A stretch of DNA of 64,000 nt, from positions 1 through 64,000 of the forward strand of contig NZ_CBCSIQ010000023.1 of the NCBI RefSeq assembly GCF_965139615.1. The letters run 5' to 3'. The DNA comes from Kerstersia similis. GTDB lineage: Bacteria; Pseudomonadota; Gammaproteobacteria; Burkholderiales; Burkholderiaceae_B. Within the stretch, counting starts at the first letter, position 1; each line of letters starts with the position of its first letter. Below, piece by piece: positions 15,901-24,982 of this stretch. The position numbers were made by a program, and so were the translations under genes. The notes under the pieces were generated by a model. It saw nothing but the letters and a program-made list of their open reading frames with translations. It searched no databases and was not told the DNA's origin.

Positions 15901-17697
15901 TCAGCTACGGTTGGAGCCTTCGACCAGATCGAAGGAGAACAGACGACATTCCAGCGAGCCGTTGAAGATGGGTTGGCGACGCGATGCTTTCAGGCGCAGC
16001 GCCTGGGGCAGGGACATGTCATTGGAAATGACATTCAGACGCCAGCCGGCATAACTATGTTTGAGATGGCTGGCCCATTCCTGCCACAGCACATCTTCGT
16101 GCTCGTCCAGCCGTTCGCCATAAGGCGGGTTGGTGACAATCCAGCCGCTTTCCGCCGGGGGCGCGAAATGGCGGGCATCGCCCACTTCGAAGCGGATGGC
16201 ATCCGGGCCAAGGCGGGCGCGCTCGGCATTGCTGCGTGCCGCGGCAATGACGGCCGGATCAAGATCCACGCCTACCAGCGGCGCATCCAGTGACGGCAGA
16301 ATGGCTGCTTGCGCTTCCTGGCGCAATTGGCCCAGTTGATAGGGGTCGTAGTCGCGCAGGCGCTCGAAACCGAAAGGCCGGTTCATGCCCGGTGGCACAC
16401 CCAGGGCGATCCAGGCGGCTTCAATGAGGATGGTGCCGCTGCCGCAGAAAGGATCCAGCAGGGCCGCGGACGGATCCCAATCGGACAGGGCAAGCAAGCC
16501 CGCCGCCAGATTTTCACGCAGCGGGGCAGCACCCTTGTCATAGCGCCAGCCGCGCTTGAACAGCGATTCGCCGGAGGTGTCCAGGTAAAGCGTTGCAGTG
16601 TCTTCCGACAGGAAAAGATGAACGCGGGCATCCGGGCGCACCGTGTCGATATCGGGGCGTGCGCCCTCACGGGCGCGCAGCCGGTCGCAGATGCCATCTT
16701 TTACGCGCAGATTGCAGTACTGCAAGCTTTGCATGGGGCTGCGGATAGCCGAGGTATCGACGCGCAGGCGGTGCTCCGGGCCGAACCATTGTTCCCATTC
16801 GGTCTCCGCGGACAGGGCCAGGATGTCATCCTCGGTCTGTACCGGCGCCTGGGCCAGTTGAATCAGCACCCGGGTGGCCAGGCGGGAGTACAGGTTGGCG
16901 CGCATGACGCCACGCCAGTCGGCCTCGAAATGGCAACCGGCGCGCCCTTGGCGGACTTCGGCGAAATCCAGTGCCTGCAGTTCGGCTTCCAGCGCGGCTT
17001 CCAGGCCTTGCGGGCAAGACGCGAATACCTTGAAAACCGAAGATTCACGGGTTTGGGCGCCTGCGCCAATATTGCTGCTACGGGCTTGAAAACCACCATC
17101 ATTGCGTTCACGCGGCGCGAAATTGCCTTCGCGGCGCTCGCGGAATTCCCCGCGCGGCTTGAACTCGCCATCGCGGCGCGGCGGGCGGGACGNGAANTCG
17201 CCTTCACGNCGNTCNCGNNNCGCGAATTCGCCTTCACGGCGTTCACGCGGCNCGAAGTTGCCTTCNCNGCGNTCGCGGAATTCCCCGCGCGGCTNGAACT
17301 CGCCATCNCGGCGNGGCGGGCGGGACGAGAANTCGCCCTCACGACGCTCACGGGGTGCNAAATTGCCTTCACGGCGTTCGCGGAATTCCCCGCGTGGCTT
17401 GAATTCGCCATCGCGGCGCGGCGGGCGGGACGAGAATTCGCCCTCACGACGCTCACGCGGCGCGAAATTGCCTTCACGGCGTTCGCGGAACTCCCCGCGC
17501 GGCTTGAATTCACCGTCGCGGCGCTCGCCAGCACCGGGTTTCTGGTTGTCATCCTGAGTGCGCAGCCGCTCCTTGTGTACGCGGGCACGGCTGCCGGAGC
17601 GCATGCTGGGCGTATCTTTTTTCTGGGCCGATGGCGCGGCCGGGCGGGCCGTAATACTCAGGGTCTTGCGGGGAGGAGCGGAATCGTTGGATGACAT
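15901..17697 (-). CDS. rlmL: THUMP-domain class I SAM-dependent rRNA methyltransferase (RlmL-like)
   Basis: 598 aa. A disordered basic N-terminus (1-58) is followed by about four near-identical 35-residue Arg/Glu/Gly-rich repeats (59-208), then a ferredoxin-like/THUMP RNA-binding region starting VFKVFASCPQGLEAALEAEL (about 221), then a Rossmann methyltransferase domain with LLDPFCGSGTILIEA and the catalytic NPPYGERL near 523. It corresponds to the RlmL half of E. coli RlmKL (m2G2445 of 23S rRNA), with no RlmK domain. The repeat region contains many N bases, so its exact length and sequence are uncertain. Expected to act on the assembling large subunit; target is by family analogy. Confidence 0.88.
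   Translation of the reverse strand: MSSNDSAPPRKTLSITARPAAPSAQKKDTPSMRSGSRARVHKERLRTQDDNQKPGAGERRDGEFKPRGEFRERREGNFAPRERREGEFSSRPPRRDGEFKPRGEFRERREGNXAPRERREGXFSSRPXRXDGEFXPRGEFRXRXEGNFXPRERREGEFAXXXXREGXFXSRPPRRDGEFKPRGEFRERREGNFAPRERNDGGFQARSSNIGAGAQTRESSVFKVFASCPQGLEAALEAELQALDFAEVRQGRAGCHFEADWRGVMRANLYSRLATRVLIQLAQAPVQTEDDILALSAETEWEQWFGPEHRLRVDTSAIRSPMQSLQYCNLRVKDGICDRLRAREGARPDIDTVRPDARVHLFLSEDTATLYLDTSGESLFKRGWRYDKGAAPLRENLAAGLLALSDWDPSAALLDPFCGSGTILIEAAWIALGVPPGMNRPFGFERLRDYDPYQLGQLRQEAQAAILPSLDAPLVGVDLDPAVIAAARSNAERARLGPDAIRFEVGDARHFAPPAESGWIVTNPPYGERLDEHEDVLWQEWASHLKHSYAGWRLNVISNDMSLPQALRLKASRRQPIFNGSLECRLFSFDLVEGSNRS
17077..17523 (-). repeat. Coding tandem repeats (about 105 bp) in rlmL
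   Basis: Four in-frame repeats, each about 35 codons, encoding variants of RRDGEFKPRGEFRERREGNF plus APRERREGEFSSRPP. The third is about ten codons longer. The N bases at 17193-17359 fall inside the second and third units, which suggests that the assembler merged non-identical copies; real copy number may differ. Confidence 0.9.
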
Positions 17698-17760
17698 GGG
17701 TGTGGCGGCAGGCCGCGCAATAAGAAGAAAATGACCCGGTGGTGACCGGGGAACGTCAAG

Positions 17761-17852
17761 GCCGATAGGTATCGGCGGGAGAACGAAGTTAGCGTTCCCT
17801 CAATACAGGAACCCCCTGCGGGGGCGAGCCTGCCGCAAGCTGCGCGGCAGGC
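17761..17852. other. Cluster of four consecutive hairpins upstream of rlmL
   Basis: Between the end of proA (17932) and the start of rlmL (17697) four inverted repeats follow each other: GCCGAT-AGGT-ATCGGC (17761-17776), GAACG-N7-CGTTC (17781-17797), CCCCC-TGC-GGGGG (17812-17824) and GCCTGCCGC-N7-GCGGCAGGC (17828-17852). None has a U-tract. They would lie in the 3' end of proA mRNA and/or the 5' leader of rlmL. Confidence 0.55.
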
Positions 17853-17931
17853 CGTGTGTCTGGCGCGGTGCCATCGCATCAGCGAGTGTCACCGCATGCA
17901 TGGGGCAGGACGGTCATGCGGCTGCACGGCA

Positions 17932-19197
17932 TCAACCGCGCAGCTGGCCTTCACCCGTCAAGACCCATTTTTCTGTGGTCAGGCCTTCCAGGCCCACCGG
18001 GCCGCGGGCATGCAAACGGTTGGTGGAAATGCCGATTTCTGCACCCAGACCATACTCGAAACCGTCTGCGAATACCGTGGGCAGATTGACATACACCGAG
18101 CTGGAATCCACTTCTCGCTGGAAGCGCTGGGCTTCACGCAGGGCTTCCGTCACGATGCTTTCCGTATGGCCCGAGCTCCAGGTGGCAATATGCTCCATGG
18201 CTTCGTCAATGCTGTCCACGATGCGGATGGCGAGAATGGGAGCCAGGTATTCGGTTGCCCAGTCTTCGTTGGTCGCTGCCAGGGCGCTTGGAACCAGCGC
18301 GCGGGTACGCTCACAGCCACGCAGTTCTACGCCATGTTCCTGGAAGGCGCGTGCCAGGCCAGGCAGGAAACGTTCGGCGATGGCCTGATGCACCAGCAGG
18401 GTCTCCATCGTGCCACAGACGCCATAGCGGTAGGTCTTGGCATTGAAGGCGACGCGGTGCGCGGTTTCCAGGTCGGCGTGCTGGTCCACATAGACATGGC
18501 AGTTGCCGTCCAGATGCTTGATCATGGGCACCCGTGCCTCGGCCGACAAGCGGGCCACCAGGCTTTTGCCGCCACGCGGCACGATGACATCGACGTATTC
18601 GGTCATGGTGACCAGATGGCCGACGGCAGCACGATCCGTTGTCTCCACGACCTGTACGGCTTCAGCCGGCAGGCCTGCGGCGGATAAACCATGGCGCACG
18701 ACTGCGCCCAGCGCGATATTCGAATGCAGCGCTTCCTTGCCGCCGCGCAGAATCGCGGCATTGCCGGATTTCAGGCACAGCGCGGCTGCGTCGATGGTGA
18801 CATTGGGACGCGATTCATAGATGATGCCGATCACGCCCAGCGGCACGCGCATCTTGGCGATGCGCATGCCGTTGGGACGCTGGGTCGTGGGCGACAGGCT
18901 GCCGACCGGATCCGGCATGGCAGCGATCTGTTCCAGACCGGTGGCCATCAGGCCCAGCGTTTTTTCGGAAATCCGCAGCCTATCCACCAGTGAAGGTTGC
19001 AGCTGGTTGTCGATTGCCGCTTGCAGATCCAGGGCATTGGCGGCCAGAATGGCCTCGCGCTGCTCATGCAAGGCCTGAGCCATGCCGCGCAGGGCATCGT
19101 TCTTGGCCTGGCTGCTGGCACGCATCATGTGGCGCGAAGCAGAGCGGGCACGCCGGCCCAGCTCCTGCATGGCGGTAAAAAGCGTATCGGTGGTCAT
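17932..19197 (-). CDS. proA: Gamma-glutamyl phosphate reductase
   Basis: Second enzyme of proline synthesis: NADPH-dependent reduction of L-glutamyl-5-phosphate to the semialdehyde. 421 aa, full length. Family landmarks: MRVPLGVIGIIYESRPNVT, LKSGNAAILRGGKEALHSN, the catalytic Cys in YRYGVCGTMETLLVH, and the C-terminal GLGAEIGISTNRLHARGPVG followed by LTTEKW. It is the last gene of the leuS-lptE-holA-proA cluster, 33 bp after holA. Confidence 0.97.
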   Translation of the reverse strand: MTTDTLFTAMQELGRRARSASRHMMRASSQAKNDALRGMAQALHEQREAILAANALDLQAAIDNQLQPSLVDRLRISEKTLGLMATGLEQIAAMPDPVGSLSPTTQRPNGMRIAKMRVPLGVIGIIYESRPNVTIDAAALCLKSGNAAILRGGKEALHSNIALGAVVRHGLSAAGLPAEAVQVVETTDRAAVGHLVTMTEYVDVIVPRGGKSLVARLSAEARVPMIKHLDGNCHVYVDQHADLETAHRVAFNAKTYRYGVCGTMETLLVHQAIAERFLPGLARAFQEHGVELRGCERTRALVPSALAATNEDWATEYLAPILAIRIVDSIDEAMEHIATWSSGHTESIVTEALREAQRFQREVDSSSVYVNLPTVFADGFEYGLGAEIGISTNRLHARGPVGLEGLTTEKWVLTGEGQLRG

Positions 19198-19230
19198 GGG
19201 GCAGAGAAAAAAGGAGGGCTATGCGCCATT

Positions 19231-20274
19231 CTATCCGGCTCTGGCGGGCAGTGACAGACGCAATGCCAAGCGCAGCATTTCTTCCCAGGGATCTTGCATC
19301 CTTCCTTCGGTACGCAGTCCTTTGATGAGCCGGTCTATGTCGTGCGCATGCTGTACGGCGGCAGGCCAGATGCGTGGCGGGATGCGTCCCAGCGCTTGCC
19401 GGGCCAGGCGTTCGTGATCACCGAAAATACGCATTTTGCGCAGCAGGGCGTTGAGATCCTGACCGGCGGCGCGGGCCTGAGCAAGCCTGGCCAGCAGGCG
19501 GACTTCCTCGCCGACGGCCCAAAGCACCAGCGGCAGGGCTTCGCCTTCAGCGCGCAGGCCGTCCAGGATACGGGTAACGCGTGCCGGGTCGCCAGCCAGC
19601 ATGGCATCACGCAGACCGAAAATGTTGTAGCGCGCGACGTTCAGCACGGCTGACTGCACCTGTTCCGCAGTCAGTTCGCCCTCGGGAAACAGCAGGCCGA
19701 GCTTCAGGATTTCCTGGTGGGCGGCCAGGAGGTTGCCTTCCACTTTTTCGGCCAGCCATTGGCGCGTGTCCTTGTCCACGCTTTGGTTCTGCGCCGCCAG
19801 CCGTTCGCCGATCCAGCCCGGCAGGCGTGGCAGATCCACATTGGGGATTTCTATCAATGTGCCGTTATGGGACAAGGCCTGCAGCCATTTGCTGTCGCGC
19901 AGGGTTTTGTCCAGGCGTGGCAGGGCAAGAATGATGAGGGCATCGGGCAGGGCCTGGCCGCCGGCCTGTTCAGCCATGCGTTGCAGCGCATCTGCGCCGG
20001 GTTTGCCGGGTTTGCCGGTGGGCAGCTTGAGTTCCAGCAACTGGCGGTCGCCGAACAGCGAAATGCTGCGGGTGGACGCTTCGATCTGTGACCAGTCGCT
20101 GCGGGCGTCCACGACCAGGGAGGTCCGGTCGGTGTAGCCGGCGGCACGGGCGGCCTGGCGCAGCAGATCGACGGTTTCCATGACCAGCAGGGTTTCATCG
20201 CCAGCCACGATATAGATGGGGGACAGGCTGTCCGGTTGGCGGGCCAGTTGCTGGCGCAGATGGGAGACGTCCAT
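19231..20274 (-). CDS. holA: DNA polymerase III subunit delta
   Basis: Clamp-loader subunit that opens the beta sliding clamp. 347 aa. N-terminal AAA+-like domain starts MDVSHLRQQLARQPDSLSPIYIVAGDE; the beta-binding element lies in STRSISLFGDRQLLELKLP (the SLF motif), and the C-terminal collar domain contains RYNIFGLRDAMLAGDPARV. No Walker A, as expected for delta. It begins 24 bp after the lptE stop, so the two are probably co-transcribed. Confidence 0.95.
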   Translation of the reverse strand: MDVSHLRQQLARQPDSLSPIYIVAGDETLLVMETVDLLRQAARAAGYTDRTSLVVDARSDWSQIEASTRSISLFGDRQLLELKLPTGKPGKPGADALQRMAEQAGGQALPDALIILALPRLDKTLRDSKWLQALSHNGTLIEIPNVDLPRLPGWIGERLAAQNQSVDKDTRQWLAEKVEGNLLAAHQEILKLGLLFPEGELTAEQVQSAVLNVARYNIFGLRDAMLAGDPARVTRILDGLRAEGEALPLVLWAVGEEVRLLARLAQARAAGQDLNALLRKMRIFGDHERLARQALGRIPPRIWPAAVQHAHDIDRLIKGLRTEGRMQDPWEEMLRLALRLSLPARAG

Positions 20275-20298
20275 GACTATGCCGGGCGCGGCAGCGCT

Positions 20299-20883
20299 TC
20301 AGTGCTGCGGAATGGGAGCGCGACGGCCAGCCCCGGCAGGGGCAGGCAGCGATTCCGCGTTTTCTTTTTGATAGGCTTCAAAGGCCTCCGCGACGTCCGG
20401 TGCCGTCAGGCGTCGCAGCAGGCGTTCCACCAGGCTTTGCTCCATGCTGTTGAAGAGCGTGTCCATTTCGCTTTGCTTGGCCTGAACCAGCTGTTCTTCA
20501 TAGGGCAGGTCGCGGCTGGTGGTCAGCGTGGTGTCGGGCAGCAGGATGTCGCCGCTGGCCGTCGTCAGCCGGAACACATAGCTCAGGATGAGTTCATATT
20601 CTTCCACGCGGCCTTGCGGGGTCAGGCTGACTTCGCGCTGCGTGCGGGATTGGCTGACTTCTATCAGGCTGGCTGCCGCCTTGTCGGCACTATCAACCAG
20701 CCGGGTGTTGGGCGAGGCAGCCTGCAGCGCCCGCCGCAGGTTGGAACCGAAGCGGGAGTTTTCCGGGATATTGATGTAAAGGCTATCGAACGGCAGCGGC
20801 GAGACGCCGCGCAGCGTGAAGCCGCATGCGCCCAGCGTCAGCATGATTGCCATGGCGGCCAGGATGCGCAGGGATCGGGACAT
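20299..20883 (-). CDS. lptE: LPS-assembly lipoprotein LptE
   Basis: Outer-membrane lipoprotein that plugs the LptD barrel in lipopolysaccharide export. 194 aa. Signal peptide with lipobox TLGAC, mature start CGFTLRGVSPLPFDSLYINIP, which is the classic LptE opening. The C-terminal helix SEMDTLFNSMEQSLVERLLRRL is also typical; the last about 20 residues are a Pro/Ala-rich tail. The start at 20883 has GAGGAG upstream and lies 19 bp after leuS. Confidence 0.95.
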   Translation of the reverse strand: MSRSLRILAAMAIMLTLGACGFTLRGVSPLPFDSLYINIPENSRFGSNLRRALQAASPNTRLVDSADKAAASLIEVSQSRTQREVSLTPQGRVEEYELILSYVFRLTTASGDILLPDTTLTTSRDLPYEEQLVQAKQSEMDTLFNSMEQSLVERLLRRLTAPDVAEAFEAYQKENAESLPAPAGAGRRAPIPQH

Positions 20884-20902
20884 GCGGCTTCTCCTCGGGT
20901 TA

Positions 20903-23563
20903 TCAGCCGACGACGTTGACCAGCTTGCCGGGCACGACAATGACGCGCTTGGGCGGGCGGCCTTCCAGGAAGCGGACAACGGCCTCGTGGCTGACTGCCG
21001 CCTGCTCAATGGCTTCCTTGCTGGAGCCGTTGGGCACGCTGAGGCTACCACGCAGCTTGCCGTTGACCTGCAGCATGAACTCGATTTCGTCAGCTACCAG
21101 TGCTGCTTCATCGAGAACGGGCCAGGGGGCATCCAGCAGGTCGCCCATGCGTTCGGCGTAGCCCAGCTCGTTCCACAGGTTCCAGGTGATGTGCGGTACC
21201 ACCGGATAGAGCACGCGGATCAGGATGCCCAGGACTTCGGCCTGTGCGGCCTGTGCCGCCGGGCTGTCAGGAAGGCTGACGTCGTCGATGACATTCAGCA
21301 TCTTCATGCAGGCTGACACAACCGTGTTGTATTGGATACGGCTGTAATCGTAGTCGGCCTGCTTGAGCAGCGTATAGATTTCGCGGCGCAGTTCTTTCAC
21401 CGCCTTGTCGGCGCCTTGCCAGTCCGGTGCGCTGACCGCCAGGCCCTGCGCCACGGCCGGTTGCAGACGGGCAGCCACGGTCCAGAGACGGCGCAGGAAA
21501 CGGTTGGCGCCTTCGACGCCGGCATCAGACCATTCCAGCGTTTGCTCGGGCGGGCTGGCGAACATGACGAACAGCCTGGCGGTATCCGCACCCTGGCTGT
21601 CGATCAACGATTGTGGATCGACGCCATTGTTCTTGGACTTGGACATGGTGCCCACGCCGCCGTAGTCGATGTGGCTGTCGTCGGCCTTCAGGCGGGCGCC
21701 GGTGATGGAGCCCTTGGCGTCGTAGGTGTTTTCGACTTCTTCCGGCCAGAAGTATTCGATGCCGCCACGCTCGTTGCGGCGCGAATAGATGTGGTTCAGC
21801 ACCATGCCCTGGCACAGCAGGCGGGTGAAGGGTTCGTCGAATTTGACGAGATCCATGTCGCGCATCACGCGGGTCCAGAATCGCGCATACAGCAGGTGCA
21901 GCACAGCGTGCTCGATGCCGCCGATGTATTGATCCATCGGCATCCAGTAATCATTGCGGGCATCCACCATGGCCTGGTCGTTGCCGGGCGAGGTATAGCG
22001 CATGAAGTACCAGGACGAGTCCACGAAGGTGTCCATGGTGTCGGTTTCACGACGCGATTCCTTGCCGCACTTGGGGCAGCTGCATTTCAGGAACGCAGCA
22101 TCCGTGGCCAGCGGGTTGCCGCTGCCATCAGGAATCAGGTGTTCGGGCAGTACGACCGGCAGGTCTTGTTCTGGCACCGGCACCGGGCCGCAATCCGGGC
22201 AATGGATGATGGGGATGGGGGTGCCCCAATAGCGCTGGCGCGAGATACCCCAATCACGCAGGCGATAGGTGATGCGTTTTTCACCCAGGCCTTGCGCGGC
22301 CAGGTCGTTGGCGACGGCGTCAACGGCGGCTTCATGGGCCAGGCCGTCATACTTGCCGGAGTTCACGGTCAGGCCAGCCTGCTTGTCGCCATACCAGTCC
22401 TGCCAGGCCTGGTCGGAGAATTCCTTGCCGTCCTGTGCGATGACCTGACGGATGGGCAACTGGTATTTCAGTGCAAAGGCGAAGTCACGTTCGTCATGGG
22501 CCGGCACACCCATCACGGCGCCGTCGCCGTAGCTCATCAAAACATAGTTGCCGACCCACACCGGCACGGGCGCGCCAGTGAGCGGGTGGATCACATTCAG
22601 GCCGGTGGGCAGGCCTTCTTTTTCGCGTGTGGCGATTTCTGCTTCGGTCGTGCCGCCCAGACGGGTCTTTTCAATGAATGCGGCGAGTTCCGGGTTGTTG
22701 CGTGCCGCGTGCTGGGCCAGCGGATGCTCCGGCGCCACGGCGCAGAAGGTCACGCCCATGATGGTGTCGGCACGCGTCGTGAAGACGTACATGCGGCCAT
22801 CCTGGATCAGTTGGCCGTTGTCATCGCGGATGTCGTGGGTGAAGGCGAAACGCACACCCTGGCTCTTGCCGATCCAGTTGTCCTGCATGATGCGTACGCG
22901 CTCGGGCCAGCCGGGCAGGCCGCTTTCCAGCGTTTCGTGCAATTCTTCCGCGTAATCGGTAATGCGCAGGTAGTAGCCGGGGATTTCGCGTTTTTCAACG
23001 GGGGCGCCAGAGCGCCAGCCACGGCCATCGACCACCTGCTCATTGGCCAGCACGGTCTGGTCCACCGGATCCCAGTTGACGATCTGGGTCTTGCGGTAGG
23101 CGATGCCTTTTTCCAGCATCTTCAGGAACAGCCACTGGTTCCACTTGTAGTACGACGGGTCGCAGGCGCACATTTCGCGCGACCAGTCGATGGCCAGACC
23201 CATCGCCTTCATCTGCTTCTTCATGTAGGCGATGTTGTCGTAAGTCCATTTTGCCGGCGGCACCTTGGACTTGATGGCGGCATTTTCGGCCGGCATGCCG
23301 AATGCATCCCAGCCCATGGGCATCAGGACGTTGTAACCGCGCATGCGCAACTGGCGCGTCATCATGTCATTGATGGTGTAGTTGCGCACGTGCCCCATGT
23401 GTAGCTTGCCGCTGGGGTAGGGCAGCATGCTGCATGCGTAGAACTTCGGCTTTTCCGAGCCGTCAGCATTTTTGGCATGCTCGGTGACACGATAGGCGTC
23501 GCGGCCTTGCCAGTTTTGCTGGGCCAGGGATTCGACGACGAGGGGCTGGTAGCGATCCTGCAT
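20903..23563 (-). CDS. leuS: Leucyl-tRNA synthetase
   Basis: Class I aminoacyl-tRNA synthetase, 886 aa. HIGH motif as HMGH (residues 55-58) in MLPYPSGKLHMGHVRNYTIND; KMSKS motif as MSKSKNNG near 640; editing domain (CP1) includes VFTTRADTIMGVTF and the MGVPAHDERDF segment. Start at ATG 23563 (MQDRYQPLVVES), preferred over an in-frame GTG nine bases upstream that has no family support. First gene of the leuS-lptE-holA-proA cluster. Confidence 0.98.
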   Translation of the reverse strand: MQDRYQPLVVESLAQQNWQGRDAYRVTEHAKNADGSEKPKFYACSMLPYPSGKLHMGHVRNYTINDMMTRQLRMRGYNVLMPMGWDAFGMPAENAAIKSKVPPAKWTYDNIAYMKKQMKAMGLAIDWSREMCACDPSYYKWNQWLFLKMLEKGIAYRKTQIVNWDPVDQTVLANEQVVDGRGWRSGAPVEKREIPGYYLRITDYAEELHETLESGLPGWPERVRIMQDNWIGKSQGVRFAFTHDIRDDNGQLIQDGRMYVFTTRADTIMGVTFCAVAPEHPLAQHAARNNPELAAFIEKTRLGGTTEAEIATREKEGLPTGLNVIHPLTGAPVPVWVGNYVLMSYGDGAVMGVPAHDERDFAFALKYQLPIRQVIAQDGKEFSDQAWQDWYGDKQAGLTVNSGKYDGLAHEAAVDAVANDLAAQGLGEKRITYRLRDWGISRQRYWGTPIPIIHCPDCGPVPVPEQDLPVVLPEHLIPDGSGNPLATDAAFLKCSCPKCGKESRRETDTMDTFVDSSWYFMRYTSPGNDQAMVDARNDYWMPMDQYIGGIEHAVLHLLYARFWTRVMRDMDLVKFDEPFTRLLCQGMVLNHIYSRRNERGGIEYFWPEEVENTYDAKGSITGARLKADDSHIDYGGVGTMSKSKNNGVDPQSLIDSQGADTARLFVMFASPPEQTLEWSDAGVEGANRFLRRLWTVAARLQPAVAQGLAVSAPDWQGADKAVKELRREIYTLLKQADYDYSRIQYNTVVSACMKMLNVIDDVSLPDSPAAQAAQAEVLGILIRVLYPVVPHITWNLWNELGYAERMGDLLDAPWPVLDEAALVADEIEFMLQVNGKLRGSLSVPNGSSKEAIEQAAVSHEAVVRFLEGRPPKRVIVVPGKLVNVVG

Positions 23564-23650
23564 GATATTCACGTCATTCAGAAAATAATGAGCGCGGCCA
23601 GCGGGCCGCGCAAGAAGGTATCCATTATAGGGGGATGCGCTGCCGGGCGG

Positions 23651-24886
23651 CTAACCTTGGCGGCAATGCCGGTCAAAGGCCTTGGCGCTGGCTGGAGATG
23701 CGCGTGCAATCAGGATCAGCGAGAGCAGCACCACACCCGCCATCAGGCTCCACGCAGATTCCAGACTGCCCAGGCTGTCGCGCAGCTGGCCGGCGGCAAA
23801 AGGCAGCAAGCCGGCGACCAGATAGCCGATGCCCTGGACAAAGGCGGCCAGCACACCCGCGTTGCGTGGCACGCTGGCGTGATCCATGGCCAGGATGAGC
23901 GTCAGCGGGAAGAGCGCACCTATGCCCAGCCCAAGGATGGCGATGATGAGCCAAGGAGCAGTCAGCGGCATCCATGCCAGCATGACATAACCCAGCGATG
24001 CCAGCAGGGTGCAAGCGGCCAGCAGATAGCGGCGGTCGGGGTTGCGCGGTGCGAGCCATGCAACCAGGAACCCGGCGGCAACTTCAAACAAGGTCAGGAC
24101 AGCCAACAACAGGCCGGCGCGCTGGGGCGTTGCGCCCAGCTCGATGTAATAGGGCGCCAGCCAGGCCAGGGCCAGCGTGTAGCAACTACCCGAGGCGCAG
24201 AACAGGCCGGCCAGCAGCCAGGCGCGAGCATGGCGCCAGGGGCGCAGCGTGGCGCTGGCTGCTTGGGCGGACCCGGCAACTGCTGTGCTTGCAGGGGTGC
24301 CCGCCGTGGCGGGTGCCTGTGCCGGGTCGCGGAAGCTGCGAGTGGCGAAGAGCCAGAGCGCCAGGCCCAGCAGAGCGGGTACGGCCCACATGGCCAATGC
24401 CGGTTGCCACGCCAGGCTATGCAGCAGGACGGGCGTGCCGGCGGCGGACATGGCCGCGCCGCCCATGATCATGCTGACATACAGGGCCATCAGCGTGTCT
24501 ATGTTCTGGGGGAAATGCTGCTTGATGAAGCCGGGTACCAGGGTCTGGGTAATGCCGATCCCGATGCCGGCCAGCAGCGCGCTGCCCATCAGCCAGGCCG
24601 GGTCAGCGGCCAGCAGGCGCAGCAGGCAGGCGACAAAGACCAGCAGGATACCGATGGCAACACCGCGCCGCATGCCCAGGCGATAAACGCTCGAACCTGC
24701 CAGCGCCAGGACGCCCATGGCCATGATGGGGATGCCGGTGACCCAGCCCATGGCCTGATAGCTCAGGCCGGTGGCCGCGCGTATGGTTTCGATCAATGGG
24801 CTGATGACGGCCAGCGCTGGCCGCAGATTGAGGCCGACCAGCAGAATGGCGGCAATACAGAGCAGTTGGCCAGGGCGAAGTTTCAT
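23651..24886 (-). CDS. CynX/NimT-family MFS transporter
   Basis: 411-aa inner-membrane protein with 12 predicted helices. The opening LLVGLNLRPALAVISPLIETIRAATGLS is the hallmark of the CynX (cyanate permease-like)/NimT family, whose members export 2-nitroimidazole or carry unknown substrates. A charged cytoplasmic loop with an Ala/Thr/Pro-rich insert (about 190-215) separates the halves. It lies 96 bp downstream of a MarR-type gene on the same strand, and probably shares that regulator's promoter, so expression may be induced by the MarR ligand. Substrate unknown. Confidence 0.9.
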   Translation of the reverse strand: MKLRPGQLLCIAAILLVGLNLRPALAVISPLIETIRAATGLSYQAMGWVTGIPIMAMGVLALAGSSVYRLGMRRGVAIGILLVFVACLLRLLAADPAWLMGSALLAGIGIGITQTLVPGFIKQHFPQNIDTLMALYVSMIMGGAAMSAAGTPVLLHSLAWQPALAMWAVPALLGLALWLFATRSFRDPAQAPATAGTPASTAVAGSAQAASATLRPWRHARAWLLAGLFCASGSCYTLALAWLAPYYIELGATPQRAGLLLAVLTLFEVAAGFLVAWLAPRNPDRRYLLAACTLLASLGYVMLAWMPLTAPWLIIAILGLGIGALFPLTLILAMDHASVPRNAGVLAAFVQGIGYLVAGLLPFAAGQLRDSLGSLESAWSLMAGVVLLSLILIARASPASAKAFDRHCRQG

Positions 24887-24982
24887 GAGTGCGTGCCTGA
24901 TGGTCTGGAAATTGAGCAGCGTGCCGTGCGGCGCTTGCCGGGCGGAGCGGCAGGGGCGGTGCGGCGGGCGGTGGCGATGCGG

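Noticed and set aside
17193..17359. Frameshift or pseudogene in rlmL at the N cluster
   Set aside because: The frame stays open on both sides and the repeat register is kept, so the N bases look like assembly ambiguity and not gene damage.
16309..17694. 461-codon open frame on the + strand
   Set aside because: It lies opposite the RlmL-like gene, whose protein shows THUMP and NPPY methyltransferase motifs; the + frame has no recognisable domain and mirrors the Arg/Glu repeats.
21332..23404. 690-codon open frame on the + strand
   Set aside because: It is antisense to leuS, which is certain from HMGH and MSKS motifs. Long antisense frames are expected in high-GC DNA.
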